In this document: in pieces, positions 40,905-52,866 of the stretch
How the letters are laid out: each line of letters starts with the position of its first letter
Numbering within the stretch: position 1 is the first letter of the stretch
From: Onchidella celtica
Lineage: Eukaryota; Mollusca; Gastropoda; Systellommatophora; Onchidiidae
Reading direction: 5' to 3'
DNA: 64,000 bases
NCBI GenBank assembly: GCA_963931925.1
Contig: OZ007571.1
Location: 61,715,589-61,779,588, forward strand
Position numbers and translations under genes: made by a program
The notes under the pieces: generated by a model
What the model saw: only the letters and a program-made list of their open reading frames with translations
Databases searched by the model: none
What the model was told of the DNA's origin: nothing

Positions 40905-41165
40905 CGTCTGAGTTTGAGTTAGGGAAAGCATGCCGACACAATAACGGTCACATTGCGCCAGGAAGATGCAAGAAGATAGACAGAATAATTATAGCAAAAT
41001 GACTGGACAGAAAAAAGATTCTACCAGAAGCTCCCATCAACAACCCGTATGTGTATCCGGAGAAGGCACTATGCCTGGGGATCCATGAAGGAATTATTTT
41101 CTGGCGTGGACCCGCAACACATCCTGTCCTTTCTGAGAGAGGCTAAGATCTACAACTTGATTTAA
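40905..41165 (-). repeat. Repeat F, inverted copy
   Basis: CATGCCGACACAATAACGGT, GAAGGCACTATGCCTGGGGA, GAATTATTTTCTGGCGTGG and CTGTCCTTTCTGAGAGAGGC. The block order differs from the plus-strand copies, suggesting rearrangement or that F has inverted parts. Confidence 0.55.
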
Positions 41166-41424
41166 TAACTTAATAGTTGTTTACTTCAAGCATGTATGTT
41201 TAATAAATAACAATGTTGAATACTATGTAACACCTGTATTTTTGCATGTTTGTTTCGTAATATATAGTACCGTACATGTCATAAAAAGTAACCGTATCAG
41301 GCGTTCAGTTTGGTGCGTAGTGTTCTGGTGCGCATGAGTTCTGAAGCCAGACTGTAGTTTATTACTTTTATTATACTAGAGAGAGAGGGGGGTGGGGGGG
41401 GGGGGGGAGCACATGATTGTTTAT

Positions 41425-41455
41425 TCCGGGCAATGTCCGGTACGTCATATAGTAT
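41425..41455 (+). mobile_element. Helitron-like 3' hairpin (degenerate)
   Basis: TTATTCCGGGCAATGTCCGG with TACGTCATATAG then T resembles the Helitron end at 3572-3604, with ATAG in place of CTAG. The G run at 41389-41407 precedes it. Confidence 0.3.
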
Positions 41456-41699
41456 AAGAGATTTCTTTATTTGTTTAAGTTTCTATCCTGTTACATTGTT
41501 TCTTTCCTAAAGCGGGTCAGTTGACCGAAAGCTCCATTTTGTCTTTCCATTTCCTTTGTCTTTTATCGTATTGTTTCTACATTATTTCTCTCATGAGACT
41601 TTATTATAAAACCGTTTTATTTTTTTTATTTTTTTTGCCAAATTTGGACATTTCGTTTTGAGCAAAAAATGAGTTGGGTCTTGTAAAGAAATAAAAAGA

Positions 41700-41772
41700 T
41701 TCCTCGCCACGAAACGATACGTCGAATTTCTCGGTTGTGCAAAAAGTGGAACAAACAAGAACTCTGGTTGTC
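41700..41772 (+). mobile_element. M3 fragment
   Basis: Right end of M3 only: CGAATTTCTCGGTTGTGCAA, then GGAACAAACAAGAACTCTGG. The usual GGAGTT between them is partly deleted. Confidence 0.55.
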
Positions 41773-42184
41773 ATTTAAAGAACGCCTATAATCAGGCGTC
41801 TTGATTAAAATATCGAACCTCTAAAGCTGTGTTCCCAAGAGTACATTGGCCCACATCCTGGAGACGTAAAAATTTTTTCTTCGAGGTCAAGATCCTCCCG
41901 TTGCCTTGAGCATATAAGCTGTATTTTAATCCAACCTTGTGGCCATCGCTACCCACCTAAAAGGAAAAAAAGACCATCTCGATTCTAAGCCAACTGATTA
42001 TAAACCAATTATTCAACGCCCGATGCCCACGGGCAATCTGTCTACAAACTAACTAGGCTTCGATTTAAAGAAAGTCGAATTCTCAAGGCAGGATTGAGAT
42101 CTTAATTGAAATCGTACGTGCTGTGATTAAGGTTGAAATTTAGACACAGGGTATGTCCTTCTGTCCTCGTCGGTAATGATTGTG

Positions 42185-42310
42185 GAGATAAGATAAGATA
42201 GATAAGATTAGGTATAACTTTGTTATCCTGTTGTCACTGCATCAGTAAAAGTATAACGGTAAATACAATATCTAAGACACACAGGTCTCTTTAACACATG
42301 CCGGCTACAC
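42185..42310 (-). mobile_element. Repeat K, copy 2
   Basis: On the minus strand it ends with a tail of ATCTTATC/TATCTTATC units. GTAAATACAATATCTAAGAC and GCTCACACAACATTACCAG are shared with 4620-4700. An F-like block (GACAGGACAGAAGGAGCAGA, 42465-42490) follows at some distance. Confidence 0.5.
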
Positions 42311-42549
42311 GCACATAGCTCACACAACATTACCAGGAAATAAGAACATTACTCACACACACTCACTGTCAGAACAACCCATTAGCATACTACATTATTA
42401 CTAGATGGGTAGGGATAGCACTGAGTAAGGAAAAGTAAGTCGAAATAGTCGAATGTAACACAAAGACAGGACAGAAGGAGCAGATACTACCACAAGCGCC
42501 AGCCAACCACGCCCAACTTGTCTAAAGATCTGCTCTCCTTATTCAGTAT

Positions 42550-42832
42550 TTATTTGAATGTTGCAAGAAAGACAGAAAGAAAGAACAAAAGAAAGAAAGA
42601 AAGAAAAGGAAAGAAGGAAGAAAAAAGAAAGAAAGAAGGAAAGAAAAGAACAAAAAGAAACAAACAAACAAACAAACAAAAGACCAGAAATACAAAAGAA
42701 AGAAAGAAAGAAAGAACAGAAGGAAAGAAGGAAAGAAAGAAAGAAAAGAACTGAAAGACAGAAAAGAAAGGAAGAAAGAAAAGAATAGAAAGACAGAAAA
42801 GATAGAAAGAAGGAAAAAAAGACAGAAAAGAT

Positions 42833-42911
<79 letters not shown>

Positions 42912-43008
42912 AAAGAAAAGAACAGAAAGACAGAAAAGAAAGGAAGAAAGAAAAGAATAGAAAGACAGAAAAGATAGAAAGAAAGAAGGAAAAAAAGACA
43001 GAAAAGAT

Positions 43009-43039
<31 letters not shown>

Positions 43040-43285
43040 ACGAAAGAAAGAAAGAAAGAAAGAAAGAAAGAAAAGAATAGAAAGACATAATAGAAAGAAA
43101 GAAAAGAAAAAAACAGAAAGACAGAAAAGAACAGAAAGACAGAAAAGAAATAAACAAAGAAAAGAATAGAAAGAGAGAAAAGAAAGAAAAAAGGAAAGAA
43201 AGAAAGAAAGAAAGAAAGAAAGAAAAGAACAGAATAGAAAGACAGAAAAGATAGAAAGAAAGAAGGGAAAAAAGACAGAAAAGAT

Positions 43286-43364
<79 letters not shown>

Positions 43365-43493
43365 AAAGAATAGAAAGACATAATAGAAAGAAAGAAAAGA
43401 AAAAAACAGAAAGACAGAAAAGAAAAGAACAGAAAAACAGAAAAGAAATAAACAAAGAAAAGAATAGAAAGAGAGAAAAGAAAGAAAAAAGGA

Positions 43494-43525
<32 letters not shown>

Positions 43526-43590
43526 AAAGCACAGAATAGAAAGACAGAAAAGAAAGACAGAAAGGAAAGAAAGAAAGACAGAATGTTTGA
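42550..43590. repeat. GAAA array with higher-order structure
   Basis: About 1 kb of GAAA/GAAAA/GACA units. Composite blocks recur: AAAGAATAGAAAGACATAAT with following AAAAAAACAGAAAGACAG at 43073-43130 and again at 43373-43430, and AAGAATAGAAAGACAG..GATAGAAAG blocks at about 42780, 42955 and 43225. So a segment of about 300 bp has been tandemly copied within the array. The three minus-strand frames of 354-372 residues are Phe/Leu/Ser translations of it and are not genes. Confidence 0.95.
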
Positions 43591-43784
43591 CACAAAGCCC
43601 TGCTGGAAGAACAAACAACAAGAAAATTATAAATTCCAAGTGGATAAAAAATTAAAGACAATTAAATAGTACAGCTTTGACTTTTCTTTTGGCCACGTTA
43701 TAACGTTTTTCTACTAGGCCTTGCTGCGGGCTTAGGCAGGCTCAAAGCGCTTCACAAGCGACCTTTTCATTGGCTTCCCCGTTA

Positions 43785-44720
43785 ACAATCTTTTCTTGAA
43801 GTCTGGTCAAGTTTCAGGGTCCGTTCCTTGTGTCAAAACTGCAATAGAATTTATTTTTTTCTGTTCAGCTGTGCGTAGTGCTGAAAAGGCATTATATACC
43901 AGCATCTTCTTTCGTGAATGGCTCCAAATAAATTGATTTCTGCAAAGGATATCTTTTCTTAAAGTCTGATTAAGTTTATGGTTGTTTGGGAACCCGTCGC
44001 TCTTGCCAAAACAATAATTATTTTTCTTTTCCTCCCTACTGTACATAATGATACAGATTCAGTATATATATGTGTGTGTTCCGGTCTTTAGTTTAGCAGG
44101 TTCGTTGTCCTTGGCATTTACACTTCACTTTGCTTGTTCTCCATTTTTCTTGTCTTTAGTTTCTGTGTGTTTTTGTGATAGAGATTCGTTGTTTTTTTTT
44201 AGAATTTTGCCCGGGCAGCCGGCCTTGTTTGATCTGCTCTTTTCGACTTTTAAATGCCAAGGTATCTTTATCGTGCGCAACGTGCACACTGCCCCTCCGA
44301 GTTTTTCGTTCTCATCCGAGAAGACTAGGTGCTCGAACCTATCTACCACAAGATCAGGGACGGCAACTTTTTCCTCCGAAAAAAAAAAAGTCCAACATGC
44401 CTGCACTGACCGGAGGTCGAACCCGGTACCTTCGGCCTGAGAGGCGAGCACCTCGCCTCTAGACCACTGTGTCCCTATCTCATCACATACCATTACCTTC
44501 TTTCGTGAATGGCTAAAAATAAGCTGTTTTTGTGCAAAGAATATCTTATCTTAGAATCTGTTTAAAGTTCAAACTGTTTTTGGAATCCGTTTATTCTGTC
44601 AAAACGCGTTTTCTTTTTCTTTTCAACATTACGTAGCTCTAAAAACTTTTTATAATAGTACTATTACCTTCTTTCGTGAAGGGCTGAATAAAAAAATAAA
44701 GAAACAGTTACATTGTGCAA
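43785..44720. repeat. 171-bp tandem repeat, interrupted by a SINE
   Basis: The block CCTTCTTTCGTGAATGGCT and its surroundings occur near 43906, 44497 and 44668, with a further partial unit before 43900. The last two are 171 bp apart. Each unit also has ATATCTTTTCTTAAAGTCTG-like, AACCCGT/AATCCGT and GTCAAAAC blocks. A SINE (44082-44474) lies between two units. Confidence 0.65.
44082..44474 (-). mobile_element. tRNA-derived SINE, type II tail
   Basis: Head at 44400-44474 on the minus strand with AGTGGTCTAGAGGCGAGGTG and GGGTTCGACCTCCGG. The left end (plus strand) reads TTTAGCAGGTTCGTTGTCCT and TGGCATTTACACTTC, the inverse of the type II tail at 28621-28674. The frame at 44048-44440 is SINE sequence. 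Confidence 0.8.
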
Positions 44721-45425
44721 AAAAAATGCCACATATAGGGAAAAAAAAAAAAAGAAAAATCAACAGTGCTACATTAGGGAGCTATTTCGAGAGCCATTTC
44801 TGTCAACAAAAATTTGCTTTTATAGAAAAAACAAACAAACAAGATAGCACTGAATTACCGAGAGCTGGGAACTGAAATAGCTCAACGCCTCTTTACATAA
44901 CATTTCCAAATATTAATGATATTTCGGCTGCATCGGCCAAATGTAGCATGTATTTTTAACCAAAGTGCTTCTGGAACAGCTTGCAAGAATCTGCCTGGAT
45001 GGAACATCACTACTTTGATGTGGCAGTTATTGTAAAATCTCTCCAATTTTTCACTTTTTTTTTCATGTGTGTGAGGGGGGTTATGTCTTTTGGGGCCACC
45101 CATGCGCTCGGAGAGGGGGCAGTGCCCCCAGCCTGTGAAAAACGATATAATGTACATAATATAATTTATATAATATGAACTCTGTACACATAAAAAAATC
45201 TGAAAATTTCTAATAAATTAGTTCCGATAACTGTTTATAATGACTAATAATCATGGTACTATCTCAATATTTTTGCCACAGATGTATTTGGATGATGCTA
45301 CAAACATTTTTTAAATTTTTTAGTTGTAACATTAATTACCTGAGATATAAATTTAGAATTTCTAAACATCCTTTAATTTTTTATAACTAAGAATTTTAGC
45401 ACCCAGTCTCCCGCTGCGCCGTGTA

Positions 45426-45429
<4 letters not shown>

Positions 45430-45501
<72 letters not shown>

Positions 45502-45552
45502 ACACACGCAGAGAGAGAGAGAGACACACAGAGAGAGAGAGATGGAGGGAGG

Positions 45553-45605
<53 letters not shown>
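45430..45605. repeat. (GA)n microsatellite
   Basis: Long pure GA (45431-45497), a CACACACGC interruption, shorter GA/CACA units, GATGGAGGGAGG, then GA again (45557-45603). Confidence 0.98.
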
Positions 45606-45606
<1 letters not shown>

Positions 45607-45929
45607 CAGTGTCCGGAAATAGTAAGTGAAACTCCAACGCAAGAAAGACATTCCATAAAGAAACACTCAAAATGAATAGTAACTTCCTGGTCAGTTGTGA
45701 TTTGGTGAGGCATCATTGTCGTTGTTTGTTATGGTTGTTCTTGCTGCTGTGTTTTGTTGTTGTTGTTGTTTTTGTTATTGTGTCCGTCGCGGGTCACTTC
45801 TCACTGACATTTAGTTACTGACTGTGTCAAATTTCCTTCCTCCCCCTTGACATTTTCCAAGAACCGGGGGCTACGGGAGATAGTTCAGATCTCGCCATGC
45901 TTGTCCATCTGTCTGTGTCTCTTAGACTG

Positions 45930-46074
45930 CCTCTCTCTCTCTCTCTTACTCTTCTCTCTCTCTCTTACTCTTCTCTCTCTCTCTTTCTCTCCGTCCCCTC
46001 TCTCTCTCGTCTCAAGAGCCTTCTCCCTCTCTCTTCTCTCCCTCCCTCCCTCCTTATCTCTCTCTCTCTCTCTT

Positions 46075-46158
<84 letters not shown>
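45930..46158. repeat. (CT)n microsatellite
   Basis: Imperfect CT with a short tandem pair (TCTTACTCTTCTC), then a nearly pure CT run from 46078 to 46156. It lies about 330 bp after the GA array, giving an inverted purine/pyrimidine pair. Confidence 0.98.
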
Positions 46159-46160
<2 letters not shown>

Positions 46161-46384
46161 ACGTGTTCACTATAATAGTCTTAAGACGTGACATCAAACA
46201 CAAGCAGACAAATTTGATGTCTGACCATTAAAGATAATGCTGTGTTACAGACACAACATCACTGGGCTTTCCTTGGCCGCTGTGTTCTGCTTTCCAAGTT
46301 TTCTAAAAGTTTGATTTTTTACCAGAAAGTGCGCAGGAGTCGAGTATCTTTGTTTTTCTTTATAAGTTTTTTTTTTGTTTCTCT

Positions 46385-46745
<361 letters not shown>

Positions 46746-46984
46746 GGGAAAAAAATAGGTTTATAATCAAGGTTTGACCTGATTTTACGTACTTATGCAA
46801 GTTTTTCACTATGCGGTCGTTTTCATCCCAATCGAAAGGTAAAGAGTAGAGTGGAAGAATTTGTGTGGATCTTTTTTTTTTGTTTTGTTTTGTTTGAGGT
46901 AATCTAAGAATAATTTACTCTATGCACAGCAAGAGCTATCAAAGAATAATAATTATTAAAGTCTAGATCTGTGGTTGACATGTT

Positions 46985-47058
46985 GTTTCTGTAAAGCGCA
47001 TAGAGCATTTTAAATGGATATGCGCTATATAAATGCTATACATTATTATTATTATTAT
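46985..47058 (+). mobile_element. LINE 3' end (L2-like) with ATT tail
   Basis: TGTAAAGCGCATAGAGCATT followed by ATGCGCTATATAAATGCTAT and an ATT repeat. This is the characteristic 3' end of L2-type LINEs in many animals. No coding sequence remains. The surrounding 46760-47560 has no other recognised feature. Confidence 0.65.
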
Positions 47059-47674
47059 CTAGATATAACTGTGATCAAAATCAGTCGAACGTATTAAGAA
47101 CACCAATTGATAGGTCGCTCGAACCTAAACCGCAACGGCAGATAGCCACTTCTCCGAAATCGCTACACATTGTTGTGTCACAGAGATGCCATTTAAGCAC
47201 TTTCTACCATTTAATGTTAATGGGTCCTTCCGAGAAACTTTATGAGATGGTAGAATAACAACATCTCTGGCTATGAATATGACAATGAAAACGTGCTGTT
47301 CAAATTATATTTTAAAAAATGGGTGAAAAATATGCGTTTATAAGTCTGTTAGTATGGCTGAATAGTTTTTCAGATTAGTTTGGCTTGTAAATTGCTGCAT
47401 TCCTGTCCTGTTGACAAGAATAGTCCGCTCTTCAGATTTTTGCAGTGCCTAGCAACCGTTTCATTGTTTTAGTCACTGCATTTATAATTATGTACATATG
47501 ATGTAGCGATACGTCCTATTATGAGCATCCTGCTAGTTTAAATTCTGATTACCCTCTGCAGAGGGCCACGCTTCGCCCCTGATTCTGAATGACTGTCTGT
47601 CCGTCGTCCGCCGCCCATCAATCCACCTATCCATCCAGCCATCTATCCAGTTTCAAACCGTATTGCCACTGCTT

Positions 47675-47697
47675 CGCCCAACAACAACAACAACGAC

Positions 47698-47729
<32 letters not shown>

Positions 47730-47800
47730 TTCTCGTGACCAACTGATAAAACCGAATCCAATCCTAACACCGACTCTACAACTTTTCAACAACAACAACA
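47675..47800. repeat. (CAA)n microsatellite
   Basis: CAACAA units with CGA interruptions at 47679-47730 and a short second run near 47788-47802. Confidence 0.9.
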
Positions 47801-48177
47801 AAAAAGAAAAATGGAAAGAACCTGATAAGCCACCTGACCCAAATAGTCATTCCGTTTCTTTCATTCATCTGTTTGCTTGTTTGTTTTTGTCGTTTTTTTT
47901 TTCAGTTCAGATATTCTGTACCTATCGCAGTTGTAAGTCTCACCTCTGCATAACATAGCTACTTATACAGTAAAATTAACGGTGTGCGATTTTTGACTGA
48001 TTTCTAAAATCCTCTCAGAAAATCCATAACTCCCCTCTGAGCAAGACTTTTATCTCTTAAGTAAATCCCTTATATCTTCTCACATCTCCCTTCTCAGTAG
48101 ACTTTCCTCCCCCGCCTCCCAACCTCTGTCAGCCTCCCGCCCACCCCTCTCCCAATCTCCTGGTCTCCCTGTGTGAG

Positions 48178-48240
48178 GACTGAAGTTGTGTTTTTTTAAC
48201 TGCTCTGTTTCTTGCTTGTATTTTCATTATAGACCCAGGC
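48178..48240 (+). repeat. Low-copy repeat I, copy 1
   Basis: GACTGAAGTTGTGTTTTTTT, then GTATTTTCATTATAGACCCA, shares about 65 bp with 52796-52866. The class is unknown. Confidence 0.45.
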
Positions 48241-48427
48241 CAGCCTGAGAAATGTAGCCCAATTTATTTTCAAACTGCTCATTAAATATTTTGCAATTAG
48301 GCCTAGTGCTCTTTTTTACAGTATCAATTCAGTATTCTTTACCAAAACCGCTCCACCCCCTCCCCTTTCCCAACTTCTTGTCTCTACTACAGGGAGTAAA
48401 TCCTCTTCAGATCGTGGGCACATCGTG

Positions 48428-48688
48428 ACCTTAGTTCGTGTTTGTTCTATCTCCATTTTCTGCAAAGACTGGAGATCTTTTCGTGTGTAGAAAAAGTATA
48501 TATTAAAAGCGCACTTTGACGCTTGCTTAAAATGCGTTGTGGCACTTATCAAACTGTTTCACAGTTCCGATTTATTCCAACTTTTGATCATAGTACCGGG
48601 TATTAAAGCTGTAAAATTTTAATGTTTTAAAGTCGAATTTCTCAGATGTACAAAATGTGGAGTTGGAACAAACAAGAACTTAGGTTGC
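48428..48688 (+). mobile_element. M3 MITE, full-length
   Basis: From GTGACCTTAGTTCGTGTTTG to GAACAAACAAGAACTTAGGT and TGC. Contains CTGGAGATCTTTTCGTGTGT, TGCGTTGTGGCACTTATCAA and TTTCTCAGATGTACAAAATG. A good reference copy with both inverted ends. Confidence 0.8.
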
Positions 48689-49085
48689 GCCATGCCCACT
48701 GCCCCCCCCCCCTTCCCCTCAATGTTCTGTCCTGCTCCGGCTTACAGTTATTATTTTTCAACATTTTACATTAATAACTAGTGTCTGTTTTAGAATGAGC
48801 GGGGTCAACATTGATTTTCTCGAGAACTGATTTTTGGATGTATCTGAAATTTTGCATGGATTCATATTTCACACTAAGCATAATAGAATTGACTTTTTAT
48901 TTGTTTGACTTCAGCCTGATTTTTAGTGTTTCTTTGCGCTTTGTTTAAAAAAATAATAATAATGATAACTGTAATAACTAGACCGAACTTTAAAAAAAAG
49001 AAAGAAACGACGAGTATTTCTACATTACTAAACCGTACGAAACACGAATAAATCACATTAATGTATTGTGCCTCTCTCCCGACAC

Positions 49086-49270
49086 TTAGGATTGACGTCA
49101 AGTATACAAACACTCATAGGAAAGAAGTCGCCCCTACCTAGATCCGATGGTTACGACATCTGACCGACGTCGGTTTGATGTTGGGAATCCGGCACTAAGG
49201 TAATCCAACCAACCTTATGGAAATCCTACACAAAACTACGTCGGATTAATGTAAGGATGCTGACTGGTTT
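49086..49270 (+). repeat. Repeat H, full-length copy
   Basis: TTAGGATTGACGTCAAG, CTAGATCCGATGGTTACGAC, GACGTCGGTTTGATGTTGGG, AAATCCTACACAAAACTACG and GGATGCTGACTGG, in the same order as copy 1. Confidence 0.65.
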
Positions 49271-49321
49271 ACAATGAAAACCCACGCCTTCGGAACAAAG
49301 AACTGCAAAACTACGAATGTT

Positions 49322-49428
49322 GTTAGGGACACGTGGTCTAATTACAAAGCCAAATAGAGAAAAAACTGAATTGTGTCCACTGTTCAGCAGTGGCTTATAA
49401 TGGAAAATACCACGCCCCCCTAACAACA
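49322..49428. mobile_element. Small inverted-repeat element related to the M1 core
   Basis: Ends GTTAGGGACACGTGG and, reverse-complemented from the right, GTTAGGGGGGCGTGG. Inside, TTACAAAGCCAAATAGAGAA and CACTGTTCAGC match the M1 centre (632-665, 6655-6695). A related piece is at 63545-63650. Confidence 0.5.
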
Positions 49429-49429
49429 C

Positions 49430-50400
49430 AGAACTATCACAATAAAATCAAAAAGGATAAAAACAAAACAAACATGATGGAAATCATATTAAATTTTCAG
49501 TCAAGTCAAGAAAAAAAATGGAACAATCTCTGGAAAATACTTTTTTTGTTGTTTTTTTCTCATTGGCCAAAACAAATGGAAGAATATGAAACAGTCAGGG
49601 GCGGATTTAGATGAAGAGAGGCTTCAGGCTATTCTATCTGTGAGGCCCCTCCCAATCCCCGACCTCCACGCCGAGAGGACAGTGAAAGTGTTTGAAATAA
49701 TTTGAGTAACGCCAATGATGATGATGAAAGGCTTTTAAAATTTGCAAGGACATAAGCTAGGAAAATTACAAAAGATTTGTTCAGAAACTACAGTGTTTTG
49801 TAACATCATATTATCGTTGGTGTAGGCCTACTTCTCTGGCCGTCTAACTTCACTTTCTGTGGACCAATCTTTCTTGTTCCAAAATGAATCTACAACATGA
49901 CTGTATTACATGTCCTAACACAATGGCCAAGGGATGGGAAATCAACCTAAATTAACATTTTTCTAGGCAAATACCCAATGACCCAATTCCGTCCAGTGAA
50001 GGAAATAAATACAGGGTTTCGTTTGCTATAAGATTTGTAAAAAGCACTAGACGGTCAGAGAATTACACCGACGATATGTAATGAAAGGCTACGCTTGTCA
50101 CAATGTATTATGCAGATTGGCCGGAGGCGGCGAAGCCAACTGCAGATTTTGAGACCCAAGACTTCAGCCTATCTGGTCTAATGGCAAATCTGGGACATTT
50201 ATATTGTGAGAGGGGGTGAGGGCATCTTTTATTTATTTTGTTTTTTCAACAAAAAAGCTGTAGGCTAGGATTGTATAAACCAACACTCCATTAGAGTCTA
50301 CGACAAAACAGTCAAAACATGAATTGGTCTATGCAAACATAATAGCATGTAAAATGTAAAAACGTGATGGCTCTGACAGAGACATTCACCATTCTAACAC
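49430..50400. other. Unclassified stretch
   Basis: Includes CAGGGGCGGATTTAG near 49598, which resembles a hAT-type end without a partner, and a T-rich patch. No gene is supported. Confidence 0.35.
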
Positions 50401-50404
50401 GAAT

Positions 50405-50716
50405 GTTTTTTCTTGTACGTACGTCCCCGAAGTTTTTTTGCGCTAGGGGTACGTATTGTAAAGCCTTTTGTGACTCCAAAGCTAGAGAGCTCCTCCCGCA
50501 ATGCTCCTTCACAACAGCCTTAATTAATTATGATTAATTATTCTTTCAGATTTTCTTTTTATCTTCCTCCTGTTTTTCAAGGTTGAAAGGGTAAGGGGGA
50601 GGGTTAGGGATTAGATCAGATTTAGGGTTGAGGATAAGGACGGGATTAGGGATAGGTACGTAAACATACGCGCCCCCAGCACAAAACGCTTGGTGTGCGT
50701 ACGTACTTATAACAAC
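50405..50716 (+). mobile_element. M4 MITE, copy 3
   Basis: Left GTACGTACGTCCCCGAAG, right GTGCGTACGTACTTATAACA. Inside are AATTAATTATGATTAATTAT and irregular TTAGGG units (50602-50655). It is uninterrupted and about 312 bp. Confidence 0.75.
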
Positions 50717-51148
50717 ACCCCTCCAGAATTCGTGCACTCTCGCAAAGGGTGAGGTGGTGGTAGTGGGAGGGGGGGGAGGGGGTGTCGAGGCCTTGCATAA
50801 GAAAAAATTCAAAGCCAATATAGGGGACAGGAAAGAGGAAGTCATAAATAAGCCCAAATCGAGCGTGTGTACTAAAGTCTTTATTACTGATCCCCAAATC
50901 AACAGCGAATAAACTGTTTCTACAATGTTATTCGGTTCGATGTTCAGATCAAAGGAAACGAGTTGTTAATCTACGGAAACTGTGATTTTTGTCAGACATA
51001 ATTATCATTCCGTGCAATCTGCATGCACCGAGTTATCCTTAATTCCATGTCGGGGCCAATTTTCTGTGTGATTATTCTGGATCGAGTAACACGAAAAAAA
51101 CAACAACCAAAAACCAAAAATAATCAAGATAAATTTCACATAGGGGCC

Positions 51149-51893
51149 ATCTCTATACACTAAGTACCCTCGGTGTTGAAAAGTTTTTTACACACTCGGC
51201 CCCCCGTCTCTATACACAAAGTACCCTCGGTGTTGACAAGTTTTTTACACACTCGGCCCCCCGCCTCTATGCACTAAGTACCCTCGGTGTTGACAAGTTT
51301 TTTACACACCCCGCCCCCCGTCTCTATACACTAAGTACCCTCGGTGTTGACAAGTTTTTTACACACTCGGCCCCCCGCCTCTATGCACTAAGTACCCTCG
51401 GTGTTGACAAGTTTTTTACACACCCCGCCCCCCGACTCTATACACTAAGTACCCTCGGTGTTGACAAGTTTTTTACACACTCGGCCCCCCGTCTCTATAC
51501 ACTAAGTACCCTCGGTGTTGACAAGTTTTTTACACACCCCGCCCCCCGTCTCTATACACTAAGTACCCTCGGTGTTGACAAGTTTTTTACACACTCGGCC
51601 CCCCGTCTCTATATACTAATTACCCTTGATGTTGACAAGTTTTTTACACACCCCGCCCCCCGTCTCTATACACTAAGTACCCTCGGTGTTGACAAGTTTT
51701 TTACACACTCGGCCCCCCGTCTCTATATACTAATTACCTTTGATGTTGACAAGTTTTTTACACACCCCGCCCCCCGTCTCTATACACTAAGTACCCTCGG
51801 TGTTGACAAGTTTTTTACACCCCCCCCCCCGTCTCTATACACTAAGTACCCTCGGTGTTGACAAGTTTTTTACACACACCCCCCCCCCCTTTC
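51149..51893. repeat. 57-bp minisatellite with dimeric order
   Basis: About 13 units of CTCTATACACTAAGTACCCT, CGGTGTTGACAAGTTTTTTA and a variable end. The end alternates between CACACTCGGCCCCCCG and CACACCCCGCCCCCCG from unit 2 to 11, giving a 114-bp two-unit period. Two units share TATATACTAATTACC and GATGTTG variants, and occur 114 bp apart. The last two units have C-run length changes. It is not coding. Confidence 0.92.
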
Positions 51894-51934
51894 CTCAAGT
51901 ACGTTTTCCCTACGCTTGGTTGCAAAATTTTCTG

Positions 51935-52070
51935 TCTTTTTTTCTCTCTGCTTCTCTCTGTCTCTCTTCCTCTCACTATCTCTTTCTCTTTCTTTCTCTC
52001 TCTCTCCTTCTCTTGCTCTCTCTCTCTCTCCCTGTTTTCCTCTGTTTCTCTACCTCTTTTTTTTACACAT
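51935..52070. repeat. CT-rich tract
   Basis: Imperfect CT with TTTCTC interruptions. It follows the minisatellite directly. Confidence 0.85.
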
Positions 52071-52795
52071 TCCATCGATGTCTTTGCTCAAACAACAACA
52101 ACAACAAAAAGGAAATAAATAAAATCAGTCAACTATCATAGTTGAAAAACACACTTACGCTCCTAGGATCAGCCCCCCCCCCTCCCCTCCCCACCCACCT
52201 CCCGTTTTCACATGTTGGGATCAACAACCTACTCCCTCCCCTACACTTCTGGACACTATGGACGTCCGCAAATAGAAAGCTGGACATATTTGTCTTTTTT
52301 TTTTATGGGGTGCTGGTGGGGATTGGGTTGGGGGGGGGGGGGGGGTTACTTTGTTTCAGATTTACTTTTTCTTGTTCTTAGAATAAAAATACAGGTTCAA
52401 AATGGGGAACAGTTTTTGTATCAAGAATGGCTATTGTAAGGGGAGTATAACAACAGATCATAAATATGAGCCCTGGACTATTTAAAATCACTTTGGGGCC
52501 AAAATTGACCTACGAGTGATGAGGACTTGAGAACCTTTGCCTCTTCCCCTAGAGCTGCTCACACGAAATAAAGATACGAAAAAAAAAAAAGCCAACAACG
52601 AACAGGAAGCATGCTCCATTTAAACGCGAAATCTGTCGTTAACATCCGCAAATGGGACAAAAGCTGGACACATTGTGATAACAAATTATATATAACGCCT
52701 CGTTCGCTTTTCTTCCTCTCAGGAAATTGATTTTTTACTGCGCATTTTGATGAAACGCCCAATGTGGAAATCGGTCAGTAAATTCGTGTTTTGTT

Positions 52796-52866
52796 TCCCT
52801 GCGTGGGAATTGAAGTTGAGTTTTTTTAACTGTTCTATTTCTTGCTGGTATTTTCATTATAAATCC
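52796..52866 (+). repeat. Low-copy repeat I, copy 2
   Basis: GAATTGAAGTTGAGTTTTTT, then GTATTTTCATTATAAATCCA, matching 48178-48240. The wider 52350-53400 region shows no supported gene. Confidence 0.45.

Noticed and set aside
42539..43661. Three overlapping minus-strand frames of 354-372 residues, the longest in the window
   Set aside because: All three frames of the same stretch stay open because the DNA is a GAAA-type array; the products are Phe/Leu/Ser runs. No gene.
44882..45157. A 91-residue minus frame with fairly normal composition
   Set aside because: Upstream on the minus strand is A-rich with no splice acceptor, and no family is recognised. Less support than 23808-24071.
50590..50660. 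Interstitial telomere repeat
   Set aside because: The TTAGGG units are few and irregular and belong to a dispersed MITE family.
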